Below are positions 57,215 to 64,000 of a stretch of 64,000 bases of DNA, one piece after another. How positions within the stretch are numbered: position 1 is the first letter of the stretch; each line of letters opens with the position of its first letter. The stretch lies in NCBI RefSeq assembly GCF_008807415.1, contig NZ_CP043626.1, positions 3,720,001-3,784,000 of the forward strand. Reading direction: 5' to 3'. The DNA comes from Pseudomonas denitrificans (nom. rej.). Lineage in GTDB: Bacteria; Pseudomonadota; Gammaproteobacteria; Pseudomonadales; Pseudomonadaceae. Under the pieces are notes generated by a model, which did no database searches, was not told the DNA's origin, and was given only the letters and a program-made list of their open reading frames with translations. The position numbers were made by a program, and so were the translations under genes.

Positions 57215-58053
57215 ACCGACACCCCGCCACGAGCAGAACCCCAAGTGAAGCGGACGGCGCGCCCACCCTGCCGCAGGCGGTCCAGCGCCCGCTCTCCGAT
57301 GAAGTCCTGGAGCGTGAGCTGGCCATCGACCGGCGCAGCGGCCTCGGCTGGGAGATTCGAGATGAGCACGGTGGGCAGCACCTGCTGATAGCGCTGGTCG
57401 ATCACCTCGTGCAGCAGGCCGCGCTCGTACTCGGTACCGCTCTGGGCGCCTACCTCGTCGATCACCAGCAGGTCGAAGCCGGCCAGCTCCTCGATCACGT
57501 CGCGCTCGGTGTACTGGGCGTTCTTGGCCATGGAGCCCTTCGCTGCCCGGATGATCTGCGCGGCACTGACGATCACCGCCTGGGCACCGTGGGCGCGGAT
57601 CACATGCTGAGCGATGGCGCTGCCCAGATGCGTCTTGCCGGTACCTACGTTGCCCACCAGCAGCAGCGAGCGGCCGGCCTGGTAGTGCTCCGGGAAGTTC
57701 TCGGCGAACTCGCGGCAGCGCTCGAGCACGGCAGTCATTCGCGCGTTGCCGCCGGTCAGGTAGCTGTCTAGCGTGGCGGCGCGGAACCGCGGAGTGATGC
57801 CGGAGCCAATCAGCAGGACGTTCAGCTTGCGCGCCTGCTCCACCTGCAGGGCCTGCCGGTGTTGCTCGGTGTCCGTAGGAGCGAGTCGCAGCGCCGACCA
57901 CTGGCAGGACGGGCAGCCCACGTCGAGATAGCCGCCTTCGAACTGCTCCACCTTGGTTTCGGTGTAGGAGCGGTGCTGCTGGCAGAGAGCACCGTTCTCG
58001 GTGCCGAGGATGCGCTCAGGGGCGCGAGCGAAGTTAGAAATTCGGGCCGTCAT
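57211..58053 (-). CDS. Helicase loader, DnaC-like AAA+ ATPase
   Basis: 280 residues from ATG 58053. N-terminal zinc-binding-type cysteines (NGALCQQH..., GCPSCQW), then AAA+ core with Walker A LLVGNVGTGKTHLG and Walker B FDLLVIDEVGAQ. It loads the adjacent DnaB-like helicase. It overlaps the O-like gene by 20 bases. Confidence 0.9.
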   Translation of the reverse strand: MTARISNFARAPERILGTENGALCQQHRSYTETKVEQFEGGYLDVGCPSCQWSALRLAPTDTEQHRQALQVEQARKLNVLLIGSGITPRFRAATLDSYLTGGNARMTAVLERCREFAENFPEHYQAGRSLLLVGNVGTGKTHLGSAIAQHVIRAHGAQAVIVSAAQIIRAAKGSMAKNAQYTERDVIEELAGFDLLVIDEVGAQSGTEYERGLLHEVIDQRYQQVLPTVLISNLPAEAAAPVDGQLTLQDFIGERALDRLRQGGRAVRFTWGSARGGVSV

Positions 58054-59005
58054 GGTCGGGCTCCTCTGAATTCGAATCTGGGGTGTGCTTGGGCAGGTTG
58101 GTGAAGTTCGAGGGCTTCGCGCCTGGGCGCATCGGCAGCGTCGGTTGCTCGCCGAGATACGGCACCCAGCGCTCGCCTGGACCAAGGAAGGTGGCTGGCT
58201 GCTGCACGTACTGCGTGCCGGCCTTGCCCAACGCCACCTGCTCCTTGCGGTAGGCGACGGCTGCGGCGATGAGATCCGAGCCGGGCACGCCAGCGCGAAT
58301 ACGTGCCTGCCAGGCCTTCCAGGCGCCAGGCTTCGGTGACGCCCTGTGACGCTTCGGGTACTCACGCCAGAACGACTCGAAGTCGTCGGAGTACTTGGCC
58401 AACTTCTCGCTCGGCTGGTTCGCTGGTGCCGGAGGTGTTTCGCCAGAAACACCAAGAGGCTCTTTCTCTTCTTCAGGATTCAGGTAATCAGGATTCAGAG
58501 AATCAGGAATCAGGGCGTTATGGGTGGATGCACCCACCGTTGCCGTCGCAGGCTGATCGGGTGCTCTAACAGTTAACTCACTGTTATTGGCAGTCAGGCA
58601 GAAGCCTGTCGTCGCATGCACATACCGTTGCTTACCCGGAATTACCTTCCCCCGGAGACGCTCATTCACCGTTAGATAACCGTTGCAGTCAGGTAGCTCG
58701 CTGTCCTTTTCGGTGCTGTGCGGCGACTGGTGGCGGGCGAAGTTCGGCAGGGAGATGACTGAGAAGCCGGCCACCTCATAGCGATCAATGAAGCCCTTGC
58801 CAGCCAGGTTCGACAGACCAGTCTCCACGTCATAGCCGTCACCCGGGAACAGTTCGATCTTGATCCGGCGTGGCCGATCCTCCAGGCGCCCCTCTCGGTC
58901 GGCCAGGCACCACAGACCGATGAACAGCAGGCGGTCGGAGTACTCCAAGTCGGCCAGGTCCTCGTTCTTGAAGAACGATGGCTTGATGTTACGGGCGCGA
59001 GCCAT
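58034..59005 (-). CDS. Replication initiator, O-like
   Basis: 323 residues from ATG 59005. N-terminal winged helix (RNIKPSFFKNEDLADLEYSDRLLFIGLWCLADREG), then a linker with a three-fold 5-residue repeat (about 163-178, LIPDSLNPDYLNPE), and a C-terminal helical part (YSDDFESFWREYPKRHRASPKPGAWKAW) like phage O/DnaD-type replication proteins. The DNA repeat behind the linker is a candidate origin. Confidence 0.82.
   Translation of the reverse strand: MARARNIKPSFFKNEDLADLEYSDRLLFIGLWCLADREGRLEDRPRRIKIELFPGDGYDVETGLSNLAGKGFIDRYEVAGFSVISLPNFARHQSPHSTEKDSELPDCNGYLTVNERLRGKVIPGKQRYVHATTGFCLTANNSELTVRAPDQPATATVGASTHNALIPDSLNPDYLNPEEEKEPLGVSGETPPAPANQPSEKLAKYSDDFESFWREYPKRHRASPKPGAWKAWQARIRAGVPGSDLIAAAVAYRKEQVALGKAGTQYVQQPATFLGPGERWVPYLGEQPTLPMRPGAKPSNFTNLPKHTPDSNSEEPDHDGPNF
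58471..58515. repeat. Three tandem 15-bp repeats in the O-like gene (candidate origin)
   Basis: CTTCAGGATTCAGGT, AATCAGGATTCAGAG and AATCAGGAATCAGGG follow directly. Iterons inside the initiator gene are the lambda origin plan. AT content rises here compared with neighbours. Confidence 0.6.
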
Positions 59006-59199
59006 CAGTCGGCCTCCTCCGCGTTCCACCAGGTCCTCGAGTCGCGAAGCTGGACACGGGCGTACGCCATCACGGCGCGCAACTGCTCGGGCGAGAGAAT
59101 GACGGTGTCCTCCTCCCCCATCGAGTTCTCCTGTCGGATGGCGAAGTACCCGCCATCGGAGATGTACACGTCGGTTTCAAAGGTCGGCTTGAGCTTCAT
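59005..59199 (-). CDS. Small unknown early protein
   Basis: 64 residues (MKLKPTFETDVYISDGGYFAI...). Ends SRTWWNAEEAD. No known motif. Start ATG 59199 overlaps the previous stop by four bases. Confidence 0.5.
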   Translation of the reverse strand: MKLKPTFETDVYISDGGYFAIRQENSMGEEDTVILSPEQLRAVMAYARVQLRDSRTWWNAEEAD

Positions 59200-59426
59200 A
59201 CGTCGAGCTCCTCGGTTACCCGCTTCACGAAGGCGTGATAGTCCTCGGCCATGACGAAGCCTTGATCTTCGAGTGCGGCGCGGCAGGCCTTGGCGTGGCC
59301 GTACAGCACCCAGCGCTCGCGCTCGGGCAGGTCGCGGAATTGGCGGTAGGATGGCCACGGGCCGGCGATCACCGGCTGGCCGTTGGCGCCGGTGGTAATC
59401 CGGCCCGGGTTCGGTCTGCTGCTCAT
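59196..59426 (-). CDS. Small unknown early protein
   Basis: 76 residues with a glycine-rich start (RITTGANGQPVIAGPW) and a helical rest (PERERWVLYGHAKACRAAL...). No recognised family. Tightly overlapped on both sides in the early operon. Confidence 0.5.
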   Translation of the reverse strand: MSSRPNPGRITTGANGQPVIAGPWPSYRQFRDLPERERWVLYGHAKACRAALEDQGFVMAEDYHAFVKRVTEELDV

Positions 59427-60178
59427 TCGGCTGCCTCCTGGGCGGGCGTACCGCGCATCTGGAAGCGCTCCAGGCCTGCGCCAAAGTCAGGGTGCGTGGC
59501 GCGGTGCTGGGTCACGAATGTGCAGCCCCTGGCGAAGCGCTCGAACACCCTGCTGATCTCGGCCTTGGCCCAGACCGCGAAGGGACGTGCGTTCAGCTCC
59601 TCGTGCTTGCTGCGGACCATGGCGAAGGGGCGTGGGCTGTGGGGCATCTCGCGCACCACCGCATCGATCACCCTGGGCGGGAGGCCGTACTGCTTGCCGA
59701 TCCGCTGGCGGATGGCGGTGATGCTCTCCATACCGTTAGGGATCGAGTCGAGCAGTGGGTGGGCGCGGTCCATGTCGCCGACGGTTTCTGCCAGCGCCGC
59801 AACCTGGTGTTCGGTCTGCCGCTGGCGGCGCTCCAAGTCGACAGTGAGCTGGACGCTGGCCAGCAACTGCTCGGCGGCGGTCAGCGGACGAGTGACCTGC
59901 TGCTCCAGCTCCTGCCAGCGATCAATGATCTTCGCCCTCAGCTCGACGCTGTAGCCGGAGACCACAACCATGGTGTCGCGATAGGTCAGCAGGAACTCGC
60001 TGTAGACCTGGCCGTTCTGCTGGTGGGTATAAGGGGTCTCGTTTCCAGAAACGACACCCCTGGCGACCAGCGCCCGGATGGTCTTGAGGACGTTGTCGTG
60101 CGAGGCGTCCGTCAGTTCCGCGATCTCGCGGGAGGACATGGTGGCGGCGTGGCCGCCGATGGTGGTCAGGTCGGTCAT
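59423..60178 (-). CDS. Rha-family phage regulatory protein / antirepressor-like
   Basis: 251 residues. Residues 1-95 are a Rha-type domain (TMSSREIAELTDASHDNVLKTIRAL, QVYSEFLLTYRDTMVVVSGYSVELRAKIIDRW). A linker and a second helical domain follow (PPRVIDAVVREMPHSPRPFAMV, FARGCTFVTQH). The two-domain plan is that of phage antirepressors. It stands in the early operon between the zincin-like gene and replication genes. Confidence 0.75.
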   Translation of the reverse strand: MTDLTTIGGHAATMSSREIAELTDASHDNVLKTIRALVARGVVSGNETPYTHQQNGQVYSEFLLTYRDTMVVVSGYSVELRAKIIDRWQELEQQVTRPLTAAEQLLASVQLTVDLERRQRQTEHQVAALAETVGDMDRAHPLLDSIPNGMESITAIRQRIGKQYGLPPRVIDAVVREMPHSPRPFAMVRSKHEELNARPFAVWAKAEISRVFERFARGCTFVTQHRATHPDFGAGLERFQMRGTPAQEAAE

Positions 60179-60963
60179 GCTGCTGCCCTCTGCGGGAGGT
60201 TGGTGAGGATGATGTCGCCGGGGCCGGCCTCGAACAGCGGTGCCGTGATCGGCAGGCCCAAGCGCTCGCGGGTGCGCTCAACCATCTTCTTCGCCCGGGC
60301 GATCTTGCTGGGATGCACCTCCGGGCCCACGTAGGCCGCGAGGATGTCGTTGGCCAACATTCGAGTCGGAACGCAGGCGTACTGCCCTTGATCGATCGGC
60401 AGAGGCGCGCACGGCCGGCGTGGGATGTGCTGATCAAGGAAGGCCATGGTCTCGGCGATCAGCTCGGCGTTCTTCCGGCCATACTCTCCGATCGGCATCG
60501 GCTCACCAGGGCGAACCATGCTCCAGGCGTAGCGGTCAGCGAGAATCTCGTTCGCCCAACGCACGTAGCGCCTGCACTTCTCAGATACCTCATCAGGCAG
60601 TTCGCGCGTCGGCATGTCGTAGGTGCAGTAGTTGTCGACCCGGTGGCCGAGCTCGTGCTGCAGGACAAACAGGTGGATCTCGTCATCAGCCAACGCCGAC
60701 CAGTCGATCTCAGGCCGCGTGGTTGCGCGGAAGCGATCCACGTCGATGTCGATCGCGAGCTTGATGATGATCCGCTCCCCCATCCAACGACTGTCGTCAG
60801 AGGCATCGAGGAACACGTCGCCGACCATGCAATCGAACGTGCCGAAGGCGCCGCCGATCTCGCTAGACGCCACGAGTTCAAGGCAGGTGCGCTTCTCGCG
60901 GGCTAGGCCGGAAAGGTGCTGATACTGCGCAGGTGTCACTCGAACGAAGCGCTTGGTGCTCAT
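60175..60963 (-). CDS. Zincin-like metallopeptidase of unknown role
   Basis: 262 residues. The zinc motif HELGH (103-107) stands in LFVLQHELGHRVD, with a possible third ligand E139 in NEILADRYAW, a spacing similar to ImmA/IrrE-type and other zincins. The N-terminal half may bind a partner. No signal peptide, so it acts in the cytoplasm. Metallopeptidases near phage repressors can cut repressors (ImmA) but this is not an ImmA sequence that I recognise. Confidence 0.6.
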   Translation of the reverse strand: MSTKRFVRVTPAQYQHLSGLAREKRTCLELVASSEIGGAFGTFDCMVGDVFLDASDDSRWMGERIIIKLAIDIDVDRFRATTRPEIDWSALADDEIHLFVLQHELGHRVDNYCTYDMPTRELPDEVSEKCRRYVRWANEILADRYAWSMVRPGEPMPIGEYGRKNAELIAETMAFLDQHIPRRPCAPLPIDQGQYACVPTRMLANDILAAYVGPEVHPSKIARAKKMVERTRERLGLPITAPLFEAGPGDIILTNLPQRAAA

Positions 60964-61352
60964 ACGGCACCTCCTTGGCCATCAACAAGGCCCACGGCCA
61001 GCTCGGGCTGCTCGAGCGCGACCAGTTCCTCCTTGAACATGAGCGCCATAACCTCGAGACCCTTGCTTACGAAGTGGCTGGCGTTGATGCCGGCGCCGGT
61101 GATGCTCTTGATGTGCGCTGTCGCTTCAGGGTCGCGATACACAGCCACGAGGATCGCGCGCAGCTCCATGATCTGCGTGATCTCCGCCTCCATGCATTCG
61201 AGCAGTTCTTGGGCGATCTCCAGGGCAGCCCTGGATTCCTGCGGCTCCTGCTGCCCGGAGTCCAGGATTGCCAAGACGTCGTTCGTGACTTCAAGAGCGG
61301 TGCGCAGCTCTTGCGTCTCGGGTGGTGCTGGGGTATTTTCGGGATGAGTCAA
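60960..61352 (-). CDS. Unknown early protein, helical and acidic
   Basis: 130 residues if started at TTG 61352, which has AAGGAG just upstream; longer frames run into the hairpin leader. Rich in Glu/Leu (LEIAQELLECMEAEITQIMELRAIL). It overlaps the zincin-like start by four bases. First clear gene after the twin-hairpin leader. Confidence 0.5.
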   Translation of the reverse strand: MTHPENTPAPPETQELRTALEVTNDVLAILDSGQQEPQESRAALEIAQELLECMEAEITQIMELRAILVAVYRDPEATAHIKSITGAGINASHFVSKGLEVMALMFKEELVALEQPELAVGLVDGQGGAV

Positions 61353-61384
61353 TTCCTCGCTCCTTTCAAGCGATGAAGTACGAA

Positions 61385-61439
61385 CCACTCGCTGCGAACG
61401 AGTGGGGAGAAGAACCCGGCCTGCGAAGCCGGGTTTTTT
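61385..61439. promoter_or_regulatory. Twin hairpins with the same 7-base loop in the early leader
   Basis: CCACTCG (61385-61391)/CGAGTGG (61399-61405) and AACCCGGC (61413-61420)/GCCGGGTT (61428-61435) are perfect stems. Both enclose CTGCGAA (UUCGCAG in leftward RNA). The right hairpin is followed on the plus strand by a T-run, so it is also a good rightward terminator. In leftward early RNA they resemble protein-binding or put/nut-type sites. Confidence 0.65.
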
Positions 61440-61798
61440 GTGGCTGCGATTTAGGGATATGTCCCCATCATCCACAGGTCCACAAATGCGCAAGCCTTTA
61501 CGGGGGCCTGATTTGATGGGCGCTTATGCGCGTATCAGGGATGGTCAAAGTGCAAGGCCTCCAGAGCCGGCAAAAAGGTCGTGGCTACAAGCACCCTGCA
61601 GTAGGTTTTTGGAAACCCAAGCAAAAACAGCGAAAGAATTTTTCCTGAGCACTCCCCATGTAATTGCTTCGCTGTGAGCCCCTGTTTTCATTGTTTTCTC
61701 GCCGCCCCTGAAAATATTTTCGGGAAGCCAACAATGCTTCCCTGCCTCTAAGGCTGCGACCGCCAGAAAAATCCGCGCATGCGCGGAAATCGGCCGGC
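61440..61798. other. Stretch without a confident gene
   Basis: About 360 bases between the cro-like gene and the hairpin leader. A 48-codon leftward frame (61545-61691, MKTGAHSEAITW...) is possible but has no strong start signal. No CII-like HTH is seen. The stretch is AT-richer than its surroundings. Confidence 0.4.
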
Positions 61799-62104
61799 TC
61801 ACGTTGCATCACCAGCACTGGATGAATTCACAGGTACGCTTAGCGCTGAACCTTCGGTTCCGAGAGAGATAATCTCTTCCCCATGAAAAGCCCCCTTCAG
61901 CAAGTTCAGCAGCGACTGAGCAGAAAATTTGCCGCCAGAAGCCTCGGATAGGCGCTCTGCGTGGGTAGTCTCACCGGAATACTCAGTTCTAGGCAGGCGA
62001 CCGCTCTTGATCCATTTGTTGACCGCGCGAGGGCTAACGCCGCAAGCCTTCGCGGCTTTGCCGGTTCCCCCGGAAAGACGGACCGCTTCTTTGATCAGGT
62101 TCAT
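61799..62104 (-). CDS. Cro/YdaS-like repressor
   Basis: 101 residues from ATG 62104; a TTG at 62110 is possible. N-terminal HTH: GGTGKAAKACGVSPRAVNKWIKSGRLP, the YdaS/Cro pattern. It is divergent from the CI-like repressor and would be the first gene of the leftward early operon. Confidence 0.82.
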   Translation of the reverse strand: MNLIKEAVRLSGGTGKAAKACGVSPRAVNKWIKSGRLPRTEYSGETTHAERLSEASGGKFSAQSLLNLLKGAFHGEEIISLGTEGSALSVPVNSSSAGDAT

Positions 62105-62119
62105 TTTCAACGCCTAGAG

Positions 62120-62163
62120 AGTACCGATAGTACATGCTAATCAGGAACTGAAAGTTCCGTCAA
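62120..62163. promoter_or_regulatory. Operator/promoter region between cro-like and cI-like genes
   Basis: Leftward promoter: TTGACG (62163-62158), 17-base spacer, TTAGCA (62140-62135). Its spacer holds the perfect palindrome GGAACT-GAA-AGTTCC (62144-62158). A second symmetric element, GTACCGATAGTAC (62121-62133), lies nearer the cro-like gene. Both are operator candidates for CI/Cro. Confidence 0.65.
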
Positions 62164-62182
62164 GCCGCGAGAGAATGGACTG

Positions 62183-62956
62183 ATGGTATCGCCTGAAGAA
62201 AATCGAGAAGCCTTTGCTAGGCGCTTAAAGCAAGCAGCTATGGACGCCGGCTATCCTCGCTATGGGATGGCGGCCCAACTTGCGCGAGCACTGAGCATTA
62301 CGCCGAAAGCCGTTGGAAAATGGCTGAATGGTGAGGCACGCCCAAACCCCGAGAAAATGGAATCGCTTGCCAAACTGCTCGGCGTTGAGATCGGCTGGCT
62401 GGCTTGGGGGACCGGGTCAATGATTCGCCTTGCGCCCTTTAACCAGCAGCTCCCGCTTAAGGCTCCTGAACCAGAGGGCGAGGTCGTTCCTTTCTCGATA
62501 TGGGATGACTCGACTCCAGTCGAGGACGACGAAATCGAGGTGCCGTTCCTGAAGGAAGTCGAATTGTCTGCAGGATGCGGAAGGCTGGCTCTAGAGGTCA
62601 GCACCAAGGCTAAGCTCCGTTTCGGGAAGCACACCCTTAGGCGTTACGGCGTCCAGTTCGACAAAGCGGTGTGTGTCAGCGTAAGCGGTAACTCAATGGA
62701 GCCGCTTCTCCCAGACGGGAGCACCGTCGCGATCAATACCGGAGATCAACAAGTAGTCGATGGAAAGATCTACGCCTTGTCTCATTACGGGCAACTCCGG
62801 GTGAAGCAACTCTATCGCTTACCAGGTGGCGGAGTACGCTTACGGAGCTTCAACAAGGATGAGCATCCGGACGAAGAGTACACCTTGGAGCAGATGGTCC
62901 AGGCTGAGCTATCCATTTTGGGCAGAGTGTTCTGGTCCGCCACATTCTACGGCTAA
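62183..62956 (+). CDS. CI-like lysogeny repressor with LexA/S24 peptidase domain
   Basis: 257 residues. HTH at about 27-60 (MAAQLARALSITPKAVGKWLNGEARP). The autocleavage site is A130-G131 in SAGCGRL; the catalytic serine is S171 in VSGNSMEPLLPDG and the lysine is K208 in LRVKQLYRL. RecA-stimulated self-cutting would make the prophage SOS-inducible. All residues needed are present. Confidence 0.93.
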   Translation: MVSPEENREAFARRLKQAAMDAGYPRYGMAAQLARALSITPKAVGKWLNGEARPNPEKMESLAKLLGVEIGWLAWGTGSMIRLAPFNQQLPLKAPEPEGEVVPFSIWDDSTPVEDDEIEVPFLKEVELSAGCGRLALEVSTKAKLRFGKHTLRRYGVQFDKAVCVSVSGNSMEPLLPDGSTVAINTGDQQVVDGKIYALSHYGQLRVKQLYRLPGGGVRLRSFNKDEHPDEEYTLEQMVQAELSILGRVFWSATFYG

Positions 62957-62960
62957 CCAA

Positions 62961-62982
62961 AGGGCGCAATAGGCGCCCTTTT
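62961..62982 (+). terminator. Terminator of the cI-like gene
   Basis: GGGCGC (62962-62967), loop AATAG, GCGCCC (62973-62978) then TTTTC. Confidence 0.82.
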
Positions 62983-63068
62983 CTACGACCACAGAATGTA
63001 CTTTCAGTACTTGACACTTGAAAACCAACGGTCCAACCTAAGCGAAACGGAACCAATGGTACTCAAAG

Positions 63069-63449
63069 ATGGAAAGCGTCATCCAGATCGGAACATGGAA
63101 GGGATCGACTGGGAGTCTCCTTGCAGAGCGAGAACTCACCTGCCTTTTGAGCTTGGCATCCGGCATGACCGACAAGGAGATTGCCCGCCGGGATGGTCTG
63201 TCGCCGAGGTCTATCAAAGGCAGGATCGAGAGCGTCATGCACAAGCTTGGTATCTACAAGCGCACCCCTTTAGTGGCAGAGGCAATCCGCCGCGGAATCA
63301 TCACTTACGCCACATACGCATTGGTCGCACTGACTTGCACACACGCTGCACTGAGCGACGACCCAACCATGCGGACTCGCCGAGGTGGCGAACGGAAGGT
63401 TGAGGTTCGTATTGCGGCCAGACGGATGGAGAGTGGTTATGCGGCCTGA
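63069..63449 (+). CDS. LuxR-type HTH protein without sensor domain (first of two)
   Basis: 126 residues; ATG 63069. GerE-type HTH at about 18-78 (LAERELTCLLSLASGMTDKEIA, LSPRSIKGRIESVMHKLGI, RTPLVAEAIRRGII). No response-receiver or autoinducer domain. A perfect -35 (TTGACA at 63011-63016) lies upstream but no good -10, so it may need an activator. It overlaps the next gene by 11 bases. Confidence 0.75.
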   Translation: MESVIQIGTWKGSTGSLLAERELTCLLSLASGMTDKEIARRDGLSPRSIKGRIESVMHKLGIYKRTPLVAEAIRRGIITYATYALVALTCTHAALSDDPTMRTRRGGERKVEVRIAARRMESGYAA

Positions 63450-63735
63450 CGCAGCGAAAGACACCTGCGCGCAGTTCCTGCCAGATGGGAAAGCATCAGC
63501 TTCGTTTTCTAGCAATGGCATAACCGGCATCTACGGAATGGGATTATCCCCGCGAGAGCTGGAGGCCACAGTCCTGGCCGCTGGAGATATGAGCGCGAAG
63601 GAGATCGCCAAGGCTATGCAAATTGCTCCGGGTACGGTCTCCAAACGCCTTGATGACGCACGCTTCAAACTGGGGGCCAAGACTGTCCTCGGATTGGTAG
63701 TTGAGGCAGTACGCAGAGGAATCATCAGAGTGTGA
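63439..63735 (+). CDS. LuxR-type HTH protein without sensor domain (second of two)
   Basis: 98 residues from ATG 63439, with GGAGAG five bases upstream; a GTG at 63385 would read through the first gene. The HTH (LSPRELEATVLAAGDMSAKEIAKAMQIAPGTVSKRL, KTVLGLVVEAVRRGIIRV) is clearly related to the preceding gene. Translation is likely coupled, and the two may form a heterodimer. Confidence 0.75.
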   Translation: MRPDAAKDTCAQFLPDGKASASFSSNGITGIYGMGLSPRELEATVLAAGDMSAKEIAKAMQIAPGTVSKRLDDARFKLGAKTVLGLVVEAVRRGIIRV

Positions 63736-63847
63736 TCAGCGGCGTGCGCTCCTGATCGAGCGCAGTCCGGTGACCACCTACCACAGATTTTCGGAAAGCC
63801 AAGTAGCCCGGCAGGCCCCCGGCTTGCCTCAAGAAAGAGGAAACGAC

Positions 63848-64000
63848 GTGATCAACCAGACCCTGAGCCAGCTGCTCACCGACCGCGTAACCATATTCGC
63901 GGAAAGTCCACGCCCTGCCGAGCTGATCGATGCGGGCATCGAGAAGATGTTCCAGTCCGTGGTCGACGACCTGTTCCGCTCCTACGGCGACTTCACCAAG
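63848..64000 (+). CDS. Unknown phage protein, 5' part
   Basis: 51 codons from GTG 63848, with GAGG seven bases upstream, running off the window. Begins MINQTLSQLLTDRVTIFAES and has the helical segment IEKMFQSVVDDLFRSYGDF. Not recognised. Confidence 0.55.
   Translation, partial: MINQTLSQLLTDRVTIFAESPRPAELIDAGIEKMFQSVVDDLFRSYGDFTK

Larger units (their letters stand above)
28680..64000. mobile_element. Lambda-like siphovirus prophage (right end outside window)
   Basis: Continuous phage genes run from beside the tRNA-Leu to the window edge: lysis, tail, head, packaging, late regulator, replication, cro and cI. Late genes are all leftward; the repressor and later genes are rightward. The layout is that of a temperate phage with a long non-contractile tail (tape measure, major tail protein and G/GT chaperone, no sheath). 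About 35 kb is visible. The core genes expected after tRNA-Leu are not reached, so the element continues. Confidence 0.93.

Noticed and set aside
61545..61691. 48-codon frame as a CII-like gene
   Set aside because: No helix-turn-helix or clear ribosome site; left as unassigned sequence.

Overview
The window is Pseudomonas DNA, most like the P. aeruginosa group. It is GC-rich, and from about 1.0 to 28.7 kb the gene order matches, from memory, the P. aeruginosa PAO1 block that runs from the aldo/keto reductase gene to queA and a tRNA-Leu. An OprD-family porin fragment opens the window.

Region 1 (1-28.7 kb) is core chromosome. It holds the end of an OprD-type porin, an aldo/keto reductase, a coupled aminotransferase/omega-amidase pair, and a long minus-strand housekeeping block: der, bamB, yfgM-like, hisS, ispG, rodZ, pilF, rlmN, ndk. 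The complete ISC iron-sulfur operon follows (iscR-iscS-iscU-iscA-hscB-hscA-fdx-iscX), with two IscR-type operators upstream of iscR. Then come cysE, trmJ, the divergent suhB, a glycine-zipper envelope protein, secF-secD-yajC, and the queuosine genes tgt and queA. The block ends with tRNA-Leu(CAA), its own promoter and a strong terminator.

Region 2 (28.7 kb to the end of the window) is a lambda-like, siphovirus-type prophage next to that tRNA. It runs off the right edge, so attR and probably the attachment-site integrase lie outside. From left to right it holds two related small plus-strand genes (candidate lysogenic-conversion genes); then, all on the minus strand, Rz/Rz1 and a lysin candidate, tail fibre and tail-tip genes, tape measure, a frameshifting tail chaperone, a zinc-ribbon membrane moron, major tail protein, head-tail joining genes, HK97-type capsid, protease and portal, terminase, an HNH nuclease and holins. 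Next are a phage tRNA between two terminators and a Q-like late regulator. The replication block follows: a tyrosine recombinase, DnaB- and DnaC-like proteins, and an O-like protein carrying three 15-bp repeats. The early block has a Rha-type regulator, a zincin-like protein and a cro-like gene, then a rightward CI/LexA-like repressor and two small LuxR-type HTH proteins. Late genes would be read leftward from the Q-like region to the tRNA-Leu end.

Three genes (hisS, large terminase, prohead protease) each lack exactly one base in a short G/C run. Because hisS is essential and all three defects are alike, I read them as probable consensus-sequence errors rather than three real mutations. Several features deserve a second look: two adjacent early-leader hairpins with the same 7-base loop, the paralogous small genes beside the tRNA, the membrane moron, the zincin, and the terminator-tRNA-terminator segment before the holin.
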